Source: Bacteroidota bacterium (GTDB taxonomy: Bacteria; Bacteroidota; Bacteroidia; NS11-12g; UBA9320). From it: a stretch of DNA of 9,443 nucleotides. The notes under the pieces were generated by a model, which saw only the letters and a program-made list of their open reading frames with translations, was not told the DNA's origin and searched no databases. The stretch covers positions 1 through 9,443 of the forward strand of contig CANMPY010000045.1 of NCBI GenBank assembly GCA_947499775.1, given 5' to 3'. This document shows positions 1-8,335 of the stretch, in pieces. The stretch's first letter is position 1; each line of letters opens with the position of its first letter. Both the position numbers and the translations under genes were made by a program.

Positions 1-701
1 CTTAACTGTGCATCAAAATTGTAGTAGTTCCAGCCTTTTGTAAAGGATACCTTGGGTAGTTTTGTTTCGGTCGAAAATTCTAATACTTTTTTACTTATTG
101 GCGTAATATCAAAGCTCCTCTTTTCAATAAGTTTCATATCATTGGTATAGGTCCATATCGTTTTATAGTTATTGGCTTTATCGTAATCGTATTTAACAAT
201 AAATTTTGCAGTGTCAACCCCAACAATTTCAAATATACGCATTTGACTAGCAAAGCCATTTTTTGCATAAGTGTATACGTTTAAGGTAATAAAGGAATCG
301 GATTTCTGTGGGCTAGTTTGAACTATTTTTATTACATCATTCTTCGAATTGTAGTAATATCGGATTAGCGTTTCGTTGTCCTCATTTAATTGCCTCGAAT
401 GAATAATTCGATTTAATGAATCATAAGTGTTGAAATTTTCGCTAGAACCGCCCCAACCGTAGCAACTTTTGGCATTTTTTTGATAAATAATGCGCGACAA
501 TGTATCTAAATTGTATATTTCAACTAGGCAGCTATCATTAAGGGTGCGTTGTGGTAAGATGGGCAATTTTACATAAACCCACATTTTTTTAACCTTATAC
601 TGTTTAAACAAAGCGGTATCAATACCATCCTGAGCATTTGCTTGTTTAACGAAAATAAAAATAACTAATAAACATAGAACGAATTTTAGGGGTGTCATCA
701 T
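1..701 (-). CDS. Secreted protein of unknown function with YD-repeat-like segments (C-terminus outside window)
   Basis: The frame is open from an ATG at 701 to the left edge, giving 233 residues without the natural end. A second ATG follows directly at 698, so the start is uncertain by one codon. The N-terminus is a clear signal peptide: MMTPLK, a hydrophobic core (FVLCLLVIFIFV), then a likely cleavage after ANA (residue 23) before QD. The mature part is rich in Tyr, Asn, Asp and Lys. It holds loosely repeated strand-turn segments around residues 91-106 (TYDSLNRII), 115-129 (YYYNSKNDVIKI), 141-157 and 169-198 (YDYDKANNYKTI), which resemble YD/RHS-type repeats. I see no enzymatic motif. It lies 36 bases downstream of tsaD on the same strand, so readthrough from tsaD is possible. 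I do not recognise the specific family. Export is well supported by the sequence; a surface or periplasmic location is inferred. Confidence 0.8.
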   Translation of the reverse strand, partial: MMTPLKFVLCLLVIFIFVKQANAQDGIDTALFKQYKVKKMWVYVKLPILPQRTLNDSCLVEIYNLDTLSRIIYQKNAKSCYGWGGSSENFNTYDSLNRIIHSRQLNEDNETLIRYYYNSKNDVIKIVQTSPQKSDSFITLNVYTYAKNGFASQMRIFEIVGVDTAKFIVKYDYDKANNYKTIWTYTNDMKLIEKRSFDITPISKKVLEFSTETKLPKVSFTKGWNYYNFDAQL

Positions 702-737
702 TTTGTTTTCTTCTTCAAATAATAGTCCAAATTAATT

Positions 738-1766
738 TTATCGATTAAATGAGGCAAATGTTCCCACACTTAAATCGACCGTATTCTTTTCTAAATATTT
801 ATAATACCCTGCAATTGCTATCATGGCAGCATTGTCTGTGCAGTATTCCAGTTTAGGAATATAGGTAGTCCATAACTCCGAAATAGCCATAGTTGAGAGC
901 TGAGTTCTTAGTTCTGAATTAGCCGACACACCGCCTGCTATAGCAATATGCTTGATATTAGTTTGCAAAGCTGCTTGTTTTAATTTTGATACTAAATAAC
1001 TTACGATAGTGTGTTGAACTGATGCGCAAATATTAGACAAGTTGTTCTCGATAAACGTTGCGTCCTTTTTTAGTGCATCTCTTATAAAATAGAGTACAGC
1101 AGTTTTAAATCCGCTGAAACTAAAATCAAGATTTGGCACTTTTCCGGTCGAAAAACTATAGCATAATGGGTTGCCACCTTTCGCATATTTATCAATTAGT
1201 GGCCCTCCCGGATAAGGAAGCCCTAAAATTTTAGCCACCTTATCAAATGCCTCTCCTGCGGCATCATCTAAGGTTCGGCCTAAAATTTCCATTGATGAAG
1301 GCGAGTTTACTTTTACAATTTCGGTATGTCCGCCCGATACCAAAAGGCATAAATAAGGGAAGGGTATTTCAGGCGAATCTATTAAATGCGACAACACATG
1401 GGCTTCAAGGTGATTGACTGCTATTAATGGTTTGTTCAGCGCGAGTGCTAATCCTTTGGCAAAGCTGCTTCCTACCAACAATGATCCAAGCAGTCCGGGG
1501 CCTTGTGTAAAGGCAATGCCATCAATTAAATCTAAGCTGATATTGGCTTGCTTTAAGGCCATGTCCACAATGGGAACTATATTTTTTTGATGGGCGCGAG
1601 ATGCAAGCTCTGGAATAACACCGCCGTAATTTTGATGAATATCCTGGCTAGCAATTATATTTGATAAAATTTTTGAATTGCAAATTACAGATGCTGCTGT
1701 ATCGTCACAGGATGACTCAATTGCTAAAAGGGTAATATTTTGGACATTCTTAGCGTTTGTATGCAT
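738..1766 (-). CDS. tsaD: tRNA N6-adenosine threonylcarbamoyltransferase TsaD
   Basis: TsaD transfers the threonylcarbamoyl group from threonylcarbamoyl-adenylate to A37 of ANN-decoding tRNAs, acting in the cytoplasm with TsaB and TsaE, neither of which is in this window. The 342-residue product has the normal family length and the ASKHA/Kae1 hallmarks in order: the IESSCDDT phosphate-binding strand near residue 16, the metal-binding HLEAH at 119-123, SGGHTE at 144-149, the DDAAGEAFDKVA block from about 167, GGVSAN at 278-283 and CTDNAAMIA at about 309-317, whose Asp is the usual third metal ligand. The frame extends upstream to a TTG at 1790, but I choose the ATG at 1766. It has AAGGAA seven bases ahead, and family members normally begin only a few residues before the (I/L)LAIESSCDD strand. 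The gene diverges from tamB. The C-terminal tail (SVGTFASFNR) is less like the usual ARMKF-type ending but sits at the expected length. Confidence 0.97.
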   Translation of the reverse strand: MHTNAKNVQNITLLAIESSCDDTAASVICNSKILSNIIASQDIHQNYGGVIPELASRAHQKNIVPIVDMALKQANISLDLIDGIAFTQGPGLLGSLLVGSSFAKGLALALNKPLIAVNHLEAHVLSHLIDSPEIPFPYLCLLVSGGHTEIVKVNSPSSMEILGRTLDDAAGEAFDKVAKILGLPYPGGPLIDKYAKGGNPLCYSFSTGKVPNLDFSFSGFKTAVLYFIRDALKKDATFIENNLSNICASVQHTIVSYLVSKLKQAALQTNIKHIAIAGGVSANSELRTQLSTMAISELWTTYIPKLEYCTDNAAMIAIAGYYKYLEKNTVDLSVGTFASFNR

Positions 1767-1816
1767 AATGCAATTCCTTACAAAGTGCAATTTTAGTTAA
1801 ATTCGCAGGTTACTAG
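1767..1816. promoter_or_regulatory. Divergent tsaD/tamB promoter region
   Basis: Only 50 bases separate the two divergent start codons, so the promoters of both genes must lie here or reach into the opposing 5' coding sequences. I looked for the Bacteroidota -7 box TAnnTTTG on both strands and found only imperfect matches (for example TAAAATTG on the minus strand at about 1789-1796), none with a convincing TTTG about 19 bases upstream. The call rests on gene arrangement, not on a recognised promoter. Confidence 0.35.
1774..1779 (-). promoter_or_regulatory. Shine-Dalgarno of tsaD, deciding the start
   Basis: On the minus strand AAGGAA is followed by a seven-base spacer and then the ATG at 1766. 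No comparable purine stretch precedes the alternative TTG at 1790. This supports the shorter, 342-residue product. Good Shine-Dalgarno matches are uncommon in Bacteroidota, so the site could be chance, but start codon, spacing and family length agree. Confidence 0.55.
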
Positions 1817-4800
1817 TTGAAAATACTAAAAAAAATATCAAAGGGATTATTAATCACCATAAGTTCAATGGTTTTTCTTGTTGCCTTATGTTATTTTATC
1901 GCAACAAGTAGTCGTTTTCAAAATTGGGCTGCACAAAAAGCAGTAACCTATTTGTCAGAAGAATTTAAAACGAAAGTAAAATTAAAAGCTATAAAGTTTG
2001 AATTCATAAACAACCTTGTATTAGAGGGATTGTATATTGAAGATAGGCATGGCGATACCCTGGCCTATTTTGGAAAACTAAAAACGAATTTTAATTATAG
2101 ATTTCTATTTGACAACACACTTCAATTGGCCAGGTTGAATAAAGTTGAGATTGAGGATACTAAATTAAACATGGTTATTTATCCAAATGAAAAAAGATAT
2201 AATTATGAGTTCTTGGTTGACTATTTTTCATCACCATCGGTATCGGGAAAGCCATATGTCGCATTTAAATTATTTATAGATCAGGTAAAACTTAAAAACG
2301 TTGATTTTCGTTTGCAGGATAAAAATTATTCAAAGGCTGTCGGTCGTAAATTTGATGAATCCTGTATGGTTTTTAAAGGCATTCATTCACATATTGCTCC
2401 ATTTAAATTAGTTGACGATTCGCTTAATTTGAACATTTTAAAACTATCATTTATTGAAAAGTCTGGATTTGAAGTGAAGGAATTTTCATCTAAAATGATA
2501 ATATCGAGGACTAAGTTGGAATTTGGTGACCTTAATTTAATAACGCCGCATTCACATTTAAAGGAATATCTAAAATTTTCGTATAACGGATATGGTCAAT
2601 TATCTAACTTTATTGATAGTGTTAAATGGAAAGTAAATTTGAATAATTCCTTGGTGAGCATGAAAGATATCAGTTATTTTTCGGATGAACTCCTTCCATA
2701 TCAATTTCCAATAAAAATCAACGGCAAGGTAACAGGAACCTTAGCCAAACTAAGGGGGCGAAAAATGGACATAACGGTTGGGAAATTGAATCATTTTAAA
2801 GGAGATGTAAATTTAAAGGACTTGGTTAATCCTGCAAAAATGTCGTTCAACTTTGAAATTTCAGAACTAATTGCTAATCCATCATCCATTCAGAATTTGA
2901 CTCGAACTCAATTTCCAGAAGAATTATTACGCATTGGGTCGTTGCGATATGTTGGTCAGTTAAACGGAGCCATAAAGGATTTTACAGCTACAGGCCTCAT
3001 CGAAACGACCATAGGAAATATACGGACGAATTTAAATTTGAAATTTCCAGAAGGAAAGCCAGAAGAATACCAAGGCGAAATAGAGTTGTTTTCGTTTGAT
3101 ATTGCTAAATTATTAAACAATGGCAATTTTGGGTTATCCTCTTTATTTATCAAAGTGGATGGACAGGGTTTTACCATGCAAGATTTAAATACGAAACTTC
3201 AGGGAACTGTGCAAGCGTTTGGTTACGATGGTTATACGTATTCAAATGCAACATTTGATGGCGTCTTAGATAAAAAAATATTTAATGGAAAATTTGCCAT
3301 TCAGGATCCTAATGTGAATCTTAGTTTTAATGGCTTGGTTGACATGAACAATGAAAATCCTGGTGGCGATTTTACCGCAAATGTTGAGGTAATTAATCTC
3401 GAAAAGCTTGGTTATGGCAATATAAATATCAAGGGCATTAAAACGGTCAATTTAAAGTTTGCGGGCAAGGATATTGATGATATGAAAATAGATGCTTCGC
3501 TTAGCAATGTTGTTCTGTCAAAAAAAGACAGCATCTATTATTTGGGTCAAATAGATTTAAATGCGGATGGCTCGTATTCAAATAGGTCAGTAGAACTAAA
3601 AAGTGTATTAGGTAATTTTACCCTCAAAGGTCAATATAAGTTTAGTCAAATAAACGCGATAGTTAGCAACCTACTTTTTAATCTTTTTCCCGATTATTAT
3701 GCGTATTTAAAAACGGATACAGAGCCTGTGAATTTTCGCTATGATTTAGAAATTAATGATTCCAGATTCCTATCAGAATTGGTTTTACCTGAGCTGCGAT
3801 TTGCAAAACTCACAACCACTGGGGTATATAATTCTACCTCACAAACCTTAGATATAATAGCAAGAGCAGACTATTTAAACTATGGAAATTTCAAGTTTAA
3901 GGAAGTTGATATTGAATGTGTTAAACAACAAAATCAACGCTTGAGTTTATCTACCCTAGCCAATGAAGTGCTTATAAACGATAGTTTATTTACCGACAGA
4001 CTGCGTCTAAAAGCTGATGTTGGCGGAAATGATATAAATTTCAGTTTAAATACTTCCGATATTACAAAAAATGCAAGTTTAGTTTCGTCAGGAACTGTTG
4101 AGTTTTCGAAAGGAGCTATAGATCTTAGACTGAAAAATTCTACATTTTACATTTATAATAAACCTTGGAGAATTGACCAGTCAAATCATTTTAGATATAG
4201 CAATTCAAAAATAAAAATTGACAGCTTTTTTATTACCAACGGAGATCAATCGGTTTCTGTGAATGGGTTAAGCAGCGCTCAATCTTTTGAAAACCTTTCG
4301 CTCAGTATTCGCAATTTTAATCTTAAAGAAATAAGTCCTTTATTGGTTGCCAATTCCATTGACCTAGGAGGGGAAGTAAATGGAGATTTAACTTTCAATG
4401 GTTCAATAAATAGACCAATTATTGAATCAAATTTAACTATTGATAATTTCGTCTACAACACAGATTCGGTAGGAGATGTTGAATTATTTTCAAAATCGAC
4501 AGGGAGCCAAAATAAGATGGAAATTAAAGGTTCGATTAAAAATGGACTGATTCATGATATGGCTTTATTAGGGTCGATTGATTTAACCCCGGATAAGGAT
4601 AATATACATATGGATTGCTCCTTAAAGGAATCGAATATCAAACCTTTTGAAATGTTTACGGAAGGATTATTCTCAAATGTTACTGGAAAGGCAAATGGTA
4701 TTATTTCAATAAATGGACCCTTATCCAATCCGAAAATTGAAGGCAAAATTGTGCTAAAAAATGTTGGTTTATACATGGATTATTTGGGTTTACCTTTAAA

Positions 4801-6223
4801 TATTGATGTAGCAACCATAAAAATTGATGAAAAAAAAATTGATTTAGGAAACTTTCAAGTAAAAGATAAATATGGTTATGTTGCCTTAGCTGGGGGCAAA
4901 ATTTTTCATAAAAACTTCGACAATTTACGGTTTGATATTTTTATGAAAGATCTTAAAAATTTCAATTGTATGGAGTTGAACGAAGACCAAGGCGATATGT
5001 TTTTTGGCACAGCCTATGTGGATGGCGATATGAAAGTAACAGGGACATTAGACGATTTGTATTTAAATATTAATGCCAAAACAAGGGCAAAAACGTCGAT
5101 ATCACTGCCATTAACAAGCAGTACAGAAAATATGGGCCCTGATTTTATCAAAATTATGGATCTAAGGGCTGATATTGTGTCCTCCCAAGTTAAGAAACTA
5201 AGTGGGATTGCTATGGATTTTAATTTTGATGTAACTTCAGATGCCGAAGTAAAATTAATTTTTGATGCTAAATTTAATGATGTGATGAGTGCTACGGGAA
5301 ATGGCAATATTAAAATGGAACTAAATACGTTTGGTGATTTTTATATGTATGGCAGTTATGTAATTGATAAAGGGGGGTATAATTTTACAGCGCTTAACAA
5401 TCTTGTTAATGCAAAACTAAAAGTTAAAAGTGGAAGTAAAATTACATGGGAAGGGTCGCCATACGATGCCAAATTAGATGTAATTGCCATTACGACTATA
5501 AAAGCTGATCCAACCGTAATTTTACCATTAACCTCTACCGGCAAAACCTCAAATAATGTTGCCATAGATTGTGAAATTCATATGAAAGAGGATCTTTTTA
5601 AGCCTGAAATTCAATTGGGTATTGATTTATCAAAAGACAATCAATCAGTTCTATTTGCTAATGCCGATTTAAACAATGCCATCAATCAAATAAGAGGAGA
5701 TCAAGAAGAATCAAATAAACAATTTATTAATCTTTTGGTTTTTAGTTCATTTGCTCCAATAAATTCGGCTAATACTGCTACAGGAATTGATGTGGCCAAT
5801 TCATTTGAAAATAGCATTGGCGCATTTGTTTCTAACCAAGTTAATAATTGGTTACGGCAAATTAACCCGAATTGGGAGCTCGATGTGGATTGGAAATCAG
5901 CCACAAATAAAGAAGTGAATCAGCAAATTATTGTTTCGTTAAAGCGAAAACTTTACAATGATCGAATTGAAATTGGCGGAACCTATGGCCAAGCTGGCAA
6001 TACATCTTACGATGTAAACTTGAGTTATAAAATAAAAAAAGATGGAAAACTTAGGGTAAGAGGGTTTAATAATAGAGCCAATGACCCGATAAATATTAAT
6101 AATAAGCCAATAAATACCTCAGGTGTTGGGTTGTATTATAGAAAAGAGTTTGATTATTTTTTTCCAAAAAAGTGGCGAAAAAAAATCTGGGATAAACAGC
6201 ATCCAAACGCTGTTAAAACGTAG
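1817..6223 (+). CDS. tamB: TamB-family translocation and assembly module protein
   Basis: This 1468-residue protein has the TamB/AsmA-like plan: a basic N-terminus (MKILKKISKG), one signal-anchor helix at about residues 11-30, then a very long beta-rich periplasmic region. It probably bridges the inner and outer membranes for phospholipid transport or outer-membrane protein assembly; that role comes from the TamB family, not from this sequence. A segment typical of Bacteroidota members is LEGLYIEDRHGDTLAY at 69-84. The conserved C-terminal TamB (DUF490) domain runs from about residue 1150, including GDFYMYGSYVIDKGGYNF, WEGSPYDAKLDV (from 1211) and a last section from about 1343 ending in GVGLYYRKEFDYFF, then a basic tail. 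The start is a TTG directly preceded by an in-frame TAG. The first in-frame ATG (1868) would remove the basic residues and half of the anchor, so TTG is preferred. No TamA/Omp85 gene is in the window. Confidence 0.93.
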   Translation: MKILKKISKGLLITISSMVFLVALCYFIATSSRFQNWAAQKAVTYLSEEFKTKVKLKAIKFEFINNLVLEGLYIEDRHGDTLAYFGKLKTNFNYRFLFDNTLQLARLNKVEIEDTKLNMVIYPNEKRYNYEFLVDYFSSPSVSGKPYVAFKLFIDQVKLKNVDFRLQDKNYSKAVGRKFDESCMVFKGIHSHIAPFKLVDDSLNLNILKLSFIEKSGFEVKEFSSKMIISRTKLEFGDLNLITPHSHLKEYLKFSYNGYGQLSNFIDSVKWKVNLNNSLVSMKDISYFSDELLPYQFPIKINGKVTGTLAKLRGRKMDITVGKLNHFKGDVNLKDLVNPAKMSFNFEISELIANPSSIQNLTRTQFPEELLRIGSLRYVGQLNGAIKDFTATGLIETTIGNIRTNLNLKFPEGKPEEYQGEIELFSFDIAKLLNNGNFGLSSLFIKVDGQGFTMQDLNTKLQGTVQAFGYDGYTYSNATFDGVLDKKIFNGKFAIQDPNVNLSFNGLVDMNNENPGGDFTANVEVINLEKLGYGNINIKGIKTVNLKFAGKDIDDMKIDASLSNVVLSKKDSIYYLGQIDLNADGSYSNRSVELKSVLGNFTLKGQYKFSQINAIVSNLLFNLFPDYYAYLKTDTEPVNFRYDLEINDSRFLSELVLPELRFAKLTTTGVYNSTSQTLDIIARADYLNYGNFKFKEVDIECVKQQNQRLSLSTLANEVLINDSLFTDRLRLKADVGGNDINFSLNTSDITKNASLVSSGTVEFSKGAIDLRLKNSTFYIYNKPWRIDQSNHFRYSNSKIKIDSFFITNGDQSVSVNGLSSAQSFENLSLSIRNFNLKEISPLLVANSIDLGGEVNGDLTFNGSINRPIIESNLTIDNFVYNTDSVGDVELFSKSTGSQNKMEIKGSIKNGLIHDMALLGSIDLTPDKDNIHMDCSLKESNIKPFEMFTEGLFSNVTGKANGIISINGPLSNPKIEGKIVLKNVGLYMDYLGLPLNIDVATIKIDEKKIDLGNFQVKDKYGYVALAGGKIFHKNFDNLRFDIFMKDLKNFNCMELNEDQGDMFFGTAYVDGDMKVTGTLDDLYLNINAKTRAKTSISLPLTSSTENMGPDFIKIMDLRADIVSSQVKKLSGIAMDFNFDVTSDAEVKLIFDAKFNDVMSATGNGNIKMELNTFGDFYMYGSYVIDKGGYNFTALNNLVNAKLKVKSGSKITWEGSPYDAKLDVIAITTIKADPTVILPLTSTGKTSNNVAIDCEIHMKEDLFKPEIQLGIDLSKDNQSVLFANADLNNAINQIRGDQEESNKQFINLLVFSSFAPINSANTATGIDVANSFENSIGAFVSNQVNNWLRQINPNWELDVDWKSATNKEVNQQIIVSLKRKLYNDRIEIGGTYGQAGNTSYDVNLSYKIKKDGKLRVRGFNNRANDPININNKPINTSGVGLYYRKEFDYFFPKKWRKKIWDKQHPNAVKT

Positions 6224-6226
6224 AAA

Positions 6227-6242
6227 AATAAGTTAACTTATT
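6227..6242 (-). terminator. Palindrome at convergent tamB/recG ends, possible weak recG terminator
   Basis: AATAAGTTAACTTATT is a perfect 16-base palindrome spanning most of the 9-base gap and the stop codon of recG. Folded with a TTAA loop it gives a six-pair stem that is almost all A-T. In the recG direction the stem runs into five Ts, as in a weak intrinsic terminator. In the tamB direction it is followed by CCACCCC, so it would not work as a classic terminator there. The low GC content makes the hairpin weak. Confidence 0.35.
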
Positions 6243-8332
6243 CCACCCCAGTCGCCTTTTAACCTTTTTTGCTTGTCAAGCCATTGGCGTAGTCTCCTAT
6301 TTTCAGTCAAGTTTAATAATGGATCTTTCACTATTAGGTCGTCAGTTTCACGTCTGGTTTTAAGGAGTAAATCTTCATCTTTAACCAGATCTGAAATTTT
6401 AAGTTCAAGTAATCCACTTTGTTGTGTTCCTAATAAATCGCCAGGTCCTCTTAGTTTAAGGTCGAGGTTTGCAATTTCAAAACCATCTGTAGTTCCAATC
6501 ATGGCTTCCAATCTTTTTCGGGCAATGGCCCCTAATTTTATAGAGGATAATAAAATGCAATACGATTGATGTTGCCCGCGGCCAACTCTTCCTCTTAATT
6601 GATGTAATTGTGTAAGTCCAAAACGCTCCGAATTTTCGATAACCATCACCGTTGCATTGGTAACATTTACCCCCACTTCAATTACAGTTGTACTAACCAA
6701 CATGTTAATGGTGCCTTTGCTAAAGGCGGCCATAACACGCTCTTTTTCTTTAGCTTTCATTTTTCCATGAATCATTCCAAGCATATAAGTTGGTTCGGGA
6801 AATTCAATTTTAAGCTTGTGATAACCATCCATTAAGTTTTGATAATCAAGCTTTTCAGATTCAGCTATCAATGGATAAACATAATATACCTGCCGACCAT
6901 TGCCAATTTCAAGCTTTAAAAAATTAAAGAGTTCATGGCGTTTCGTTTCAAAGCGATGAACGGTCTTTATTTCAATTCTTCCTTCTGGGATTTGATCGAT
7001 TTTTGAAACGTCTAAATCTCCATAAATGGTCATGGCTAATGTTCTCGGGATTGGCGTAGCTGTCATGACTAAAACATGTGGCGGAGTACTATGTTTATTC
7101 CAAAGTTTGGCCCTTTGGGCTACGCCAAATCGGTGTTGTTCGTCTATTATTACTATTCCCGGATCCTTAAATATTACATCGGGTTCAATAATGGCATGCG
7201 TGCCAATTACTATATCTATTTCACCCTCAATTAATTCGTTTAGTAGTTTTGCTTTTTGCGATTTTTTAGTATTCCCAGTTAATAGGGCAATTCTTAACCC
7301 TAATCCTAAAGTTAATTGACTTATAGAATCAAAATGTTGATGGGCTAATATTTCGGTTGGAGCCATAATAGCAGCCTGTTTGTTATTATCTAAAGATATA
7401 AGCATGCAAAGTAACGCTACTATAGTTTTGCCACTGCCTACATCCCCCTGTAACAATCGATTCATTTGTTTGCCTGTTGCCATGTCGGCCCTTATTTCTT
7501 TTAATACTTTTTTTTGAGCATTCGTAAGGTTAAATGGTAAGTGTGAATTATAAAAGGTGTTAAAGAAATAATCAATTTTATGAAATACAAATCCTGAAAC
7601 ATCCCTTTTTCTTTTGCTTTTAAGGCCAGAAATTTTAAGGTTTAAAAAAAACAATTCTTCAAACTTAAATCGATGTTGGCCTTCAGAAATATCAAGATTG
7701 CTTTTTGGGGCGTGAACCATTTTATAGGCTTCTCCACGCGATTTTAATTGAAACTTACTTTGAATGTATTCAGGTAAAATCTCTTCAATGCAGTATCCAC
7801 TCGAATGCAATAATGTTAAAATTAACTTTGAAATAGATTTTGAATCTAACCTGTGACTCTTTAGCTTTTCAGTTAAATTATAAACCGGTTGCATGCCAAT
7901 CGAAACGGTATTGTTTTCAAAATATTCAACCTCTGGATGAACCATGTTAAAGGAGCGATTAAATAGCGCTGGTTTACCAAAAATTATACAGAGTTTATTT
8001 ATAGTAATGGTTTCTTTAATCCATTTAATATGCTTAAACCAAACTAATTCTATGGTGCCGGTATCGTCGGTAAACGTTCCAGAAAGCCTTTTGCCTCGGC
8101 CTTCTCCAACTTCGTGAATTTCACTAATTTTTCCTTTTAATTGAACAAAAGGCATATCCTCGTTAAGGTCTTTGACTGAATAAAATTTTGAGCGATCAAT
8201 GTACCGAAATGGATAGTGATTTAGTAAATCGCCAAAAGTAAAAATCCCTAACTCGGTTTTAAATACTTCCCCTTTTAATGGCCCAACACCTTTTAGATAT
8301 TCGATTGGGGTGTTCTCAAATTGGTTTTGCAT
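6233..8332 (-). CDS. recG: ATP-dependent DNA helicase RecG
   Basis: RecG is a double-stranded DNA translocase that reverses stalled replication forks and processes branched recombination intermediates. At 699 residues it matches the family length (E. coli about 693). The N-terminal wedge domain with its OB fold covers roughly residues 60-150. The helicase core follows: Walker A GDVGSGKT at 296-303, the APTEILA motif at 324-330, DEQH at 397-400 with RFGVAQR after it, TATPIPRT at 424-431, STTVIEVGVN near 547-556, and the arginine-finger motif QLRGRVGRG at 578-586. The RecG-specific C-terminal section RGPGDLLGTQQSG is at 628-640. All key residues are present, so the gene looks intact. The ATG at 8332 starts three bases after the stop of the upstream CPBP gene, suggesting cotranscription and coupled translation. 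It converges on tamB. Confidence 0.98.
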   Translation of the reverse strand: MQNQFENTPIEYLKGVGPLKGEVFKTELGIFTFGDLLNHYPFRYIDRSKFYSVKDLNEDMPFVQLKGKISEIHEVGEGRGKRLSGTFTDDTGTIELVWFKHIKWIKETITINKLCIIFGKPALFNRSFNMVHPEVEYFENNTVSIGMQPVYNLTEKLKSHRLDSKSISKLILTLLHSSGYCIEEILPEYIQSKFQLKSRGEAYKMVHAPKSNLDISEGQHRFKFEELFFLNLKISGLKSKRKRDVSGFVFHKIDYFFNTFYNSHLPFNLTNAQKKVLKEIRADMATGKQMNRLLQGDVGSGKTIVALLCMLISLDNNKQAAIMAPTEILAHQHFDSISQLTLGLGLRIALLTGNTKKSQKAKLLNELIEGEIDIVIGTHAIIEPDVIFKDPGIVIIDEQHRFGVAQRAKLWNKHSTPPHVLVMTATPIPRTLAMTIYGDLDVSKIDQIPEGRIEIKTVHRFETKRHELFNFLKLEIGNGRQVYYVYPLIAESEKLDYQNLMDGYHKLKIEFPEPTYMLGMIHGKMKAKEKERVMAAFSKGTINMLVSTTVIEVGVNVTNATVMVIENSERFGLTQLHQLRGRVGRGQHQSYCILLSSIKLGAIARKRLEAMIGTTDGFEIANLDLKLRGPGDLLGTQQSGLLELKISDLVKDEDLLLKTRRETDDLIVKDPLLNLTENRRLRQWLDKQKRLKGDWGGIS

Positions 8333-8335
8333 AGC

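Noticed and set aside
698..757. A second minus-strand frame at the end of tsaD reading PHLIDKINLDYYLKKKTK before a stop overlapping the next ATG
   Set aside because: It looked like a possible frameshifted tail or tiny gene, but TsaD already has its normal length in its own frame, and the stretch has no start codon or recognisable match.
1767..1790. Eight-codon N-terminal extension of TsaD from the TTG at 1790
   Set aside because: The ATG at 1766 has AAGGAA at good spacing and gives the usual family N-terminus.
2956..5904. Several minus-strand open frames of 67-97 codons inside tamB
   Set aside because: They are antisense to a continuous, well-supported reading frame and show no motif, start signal or protein-like composition of their own.
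6273..7319. Plus-strand open frames of 75-98 codons inside recG
   Set aside because: They lie opposite conserved helicase motifs of recG and read as shadows of that gene.
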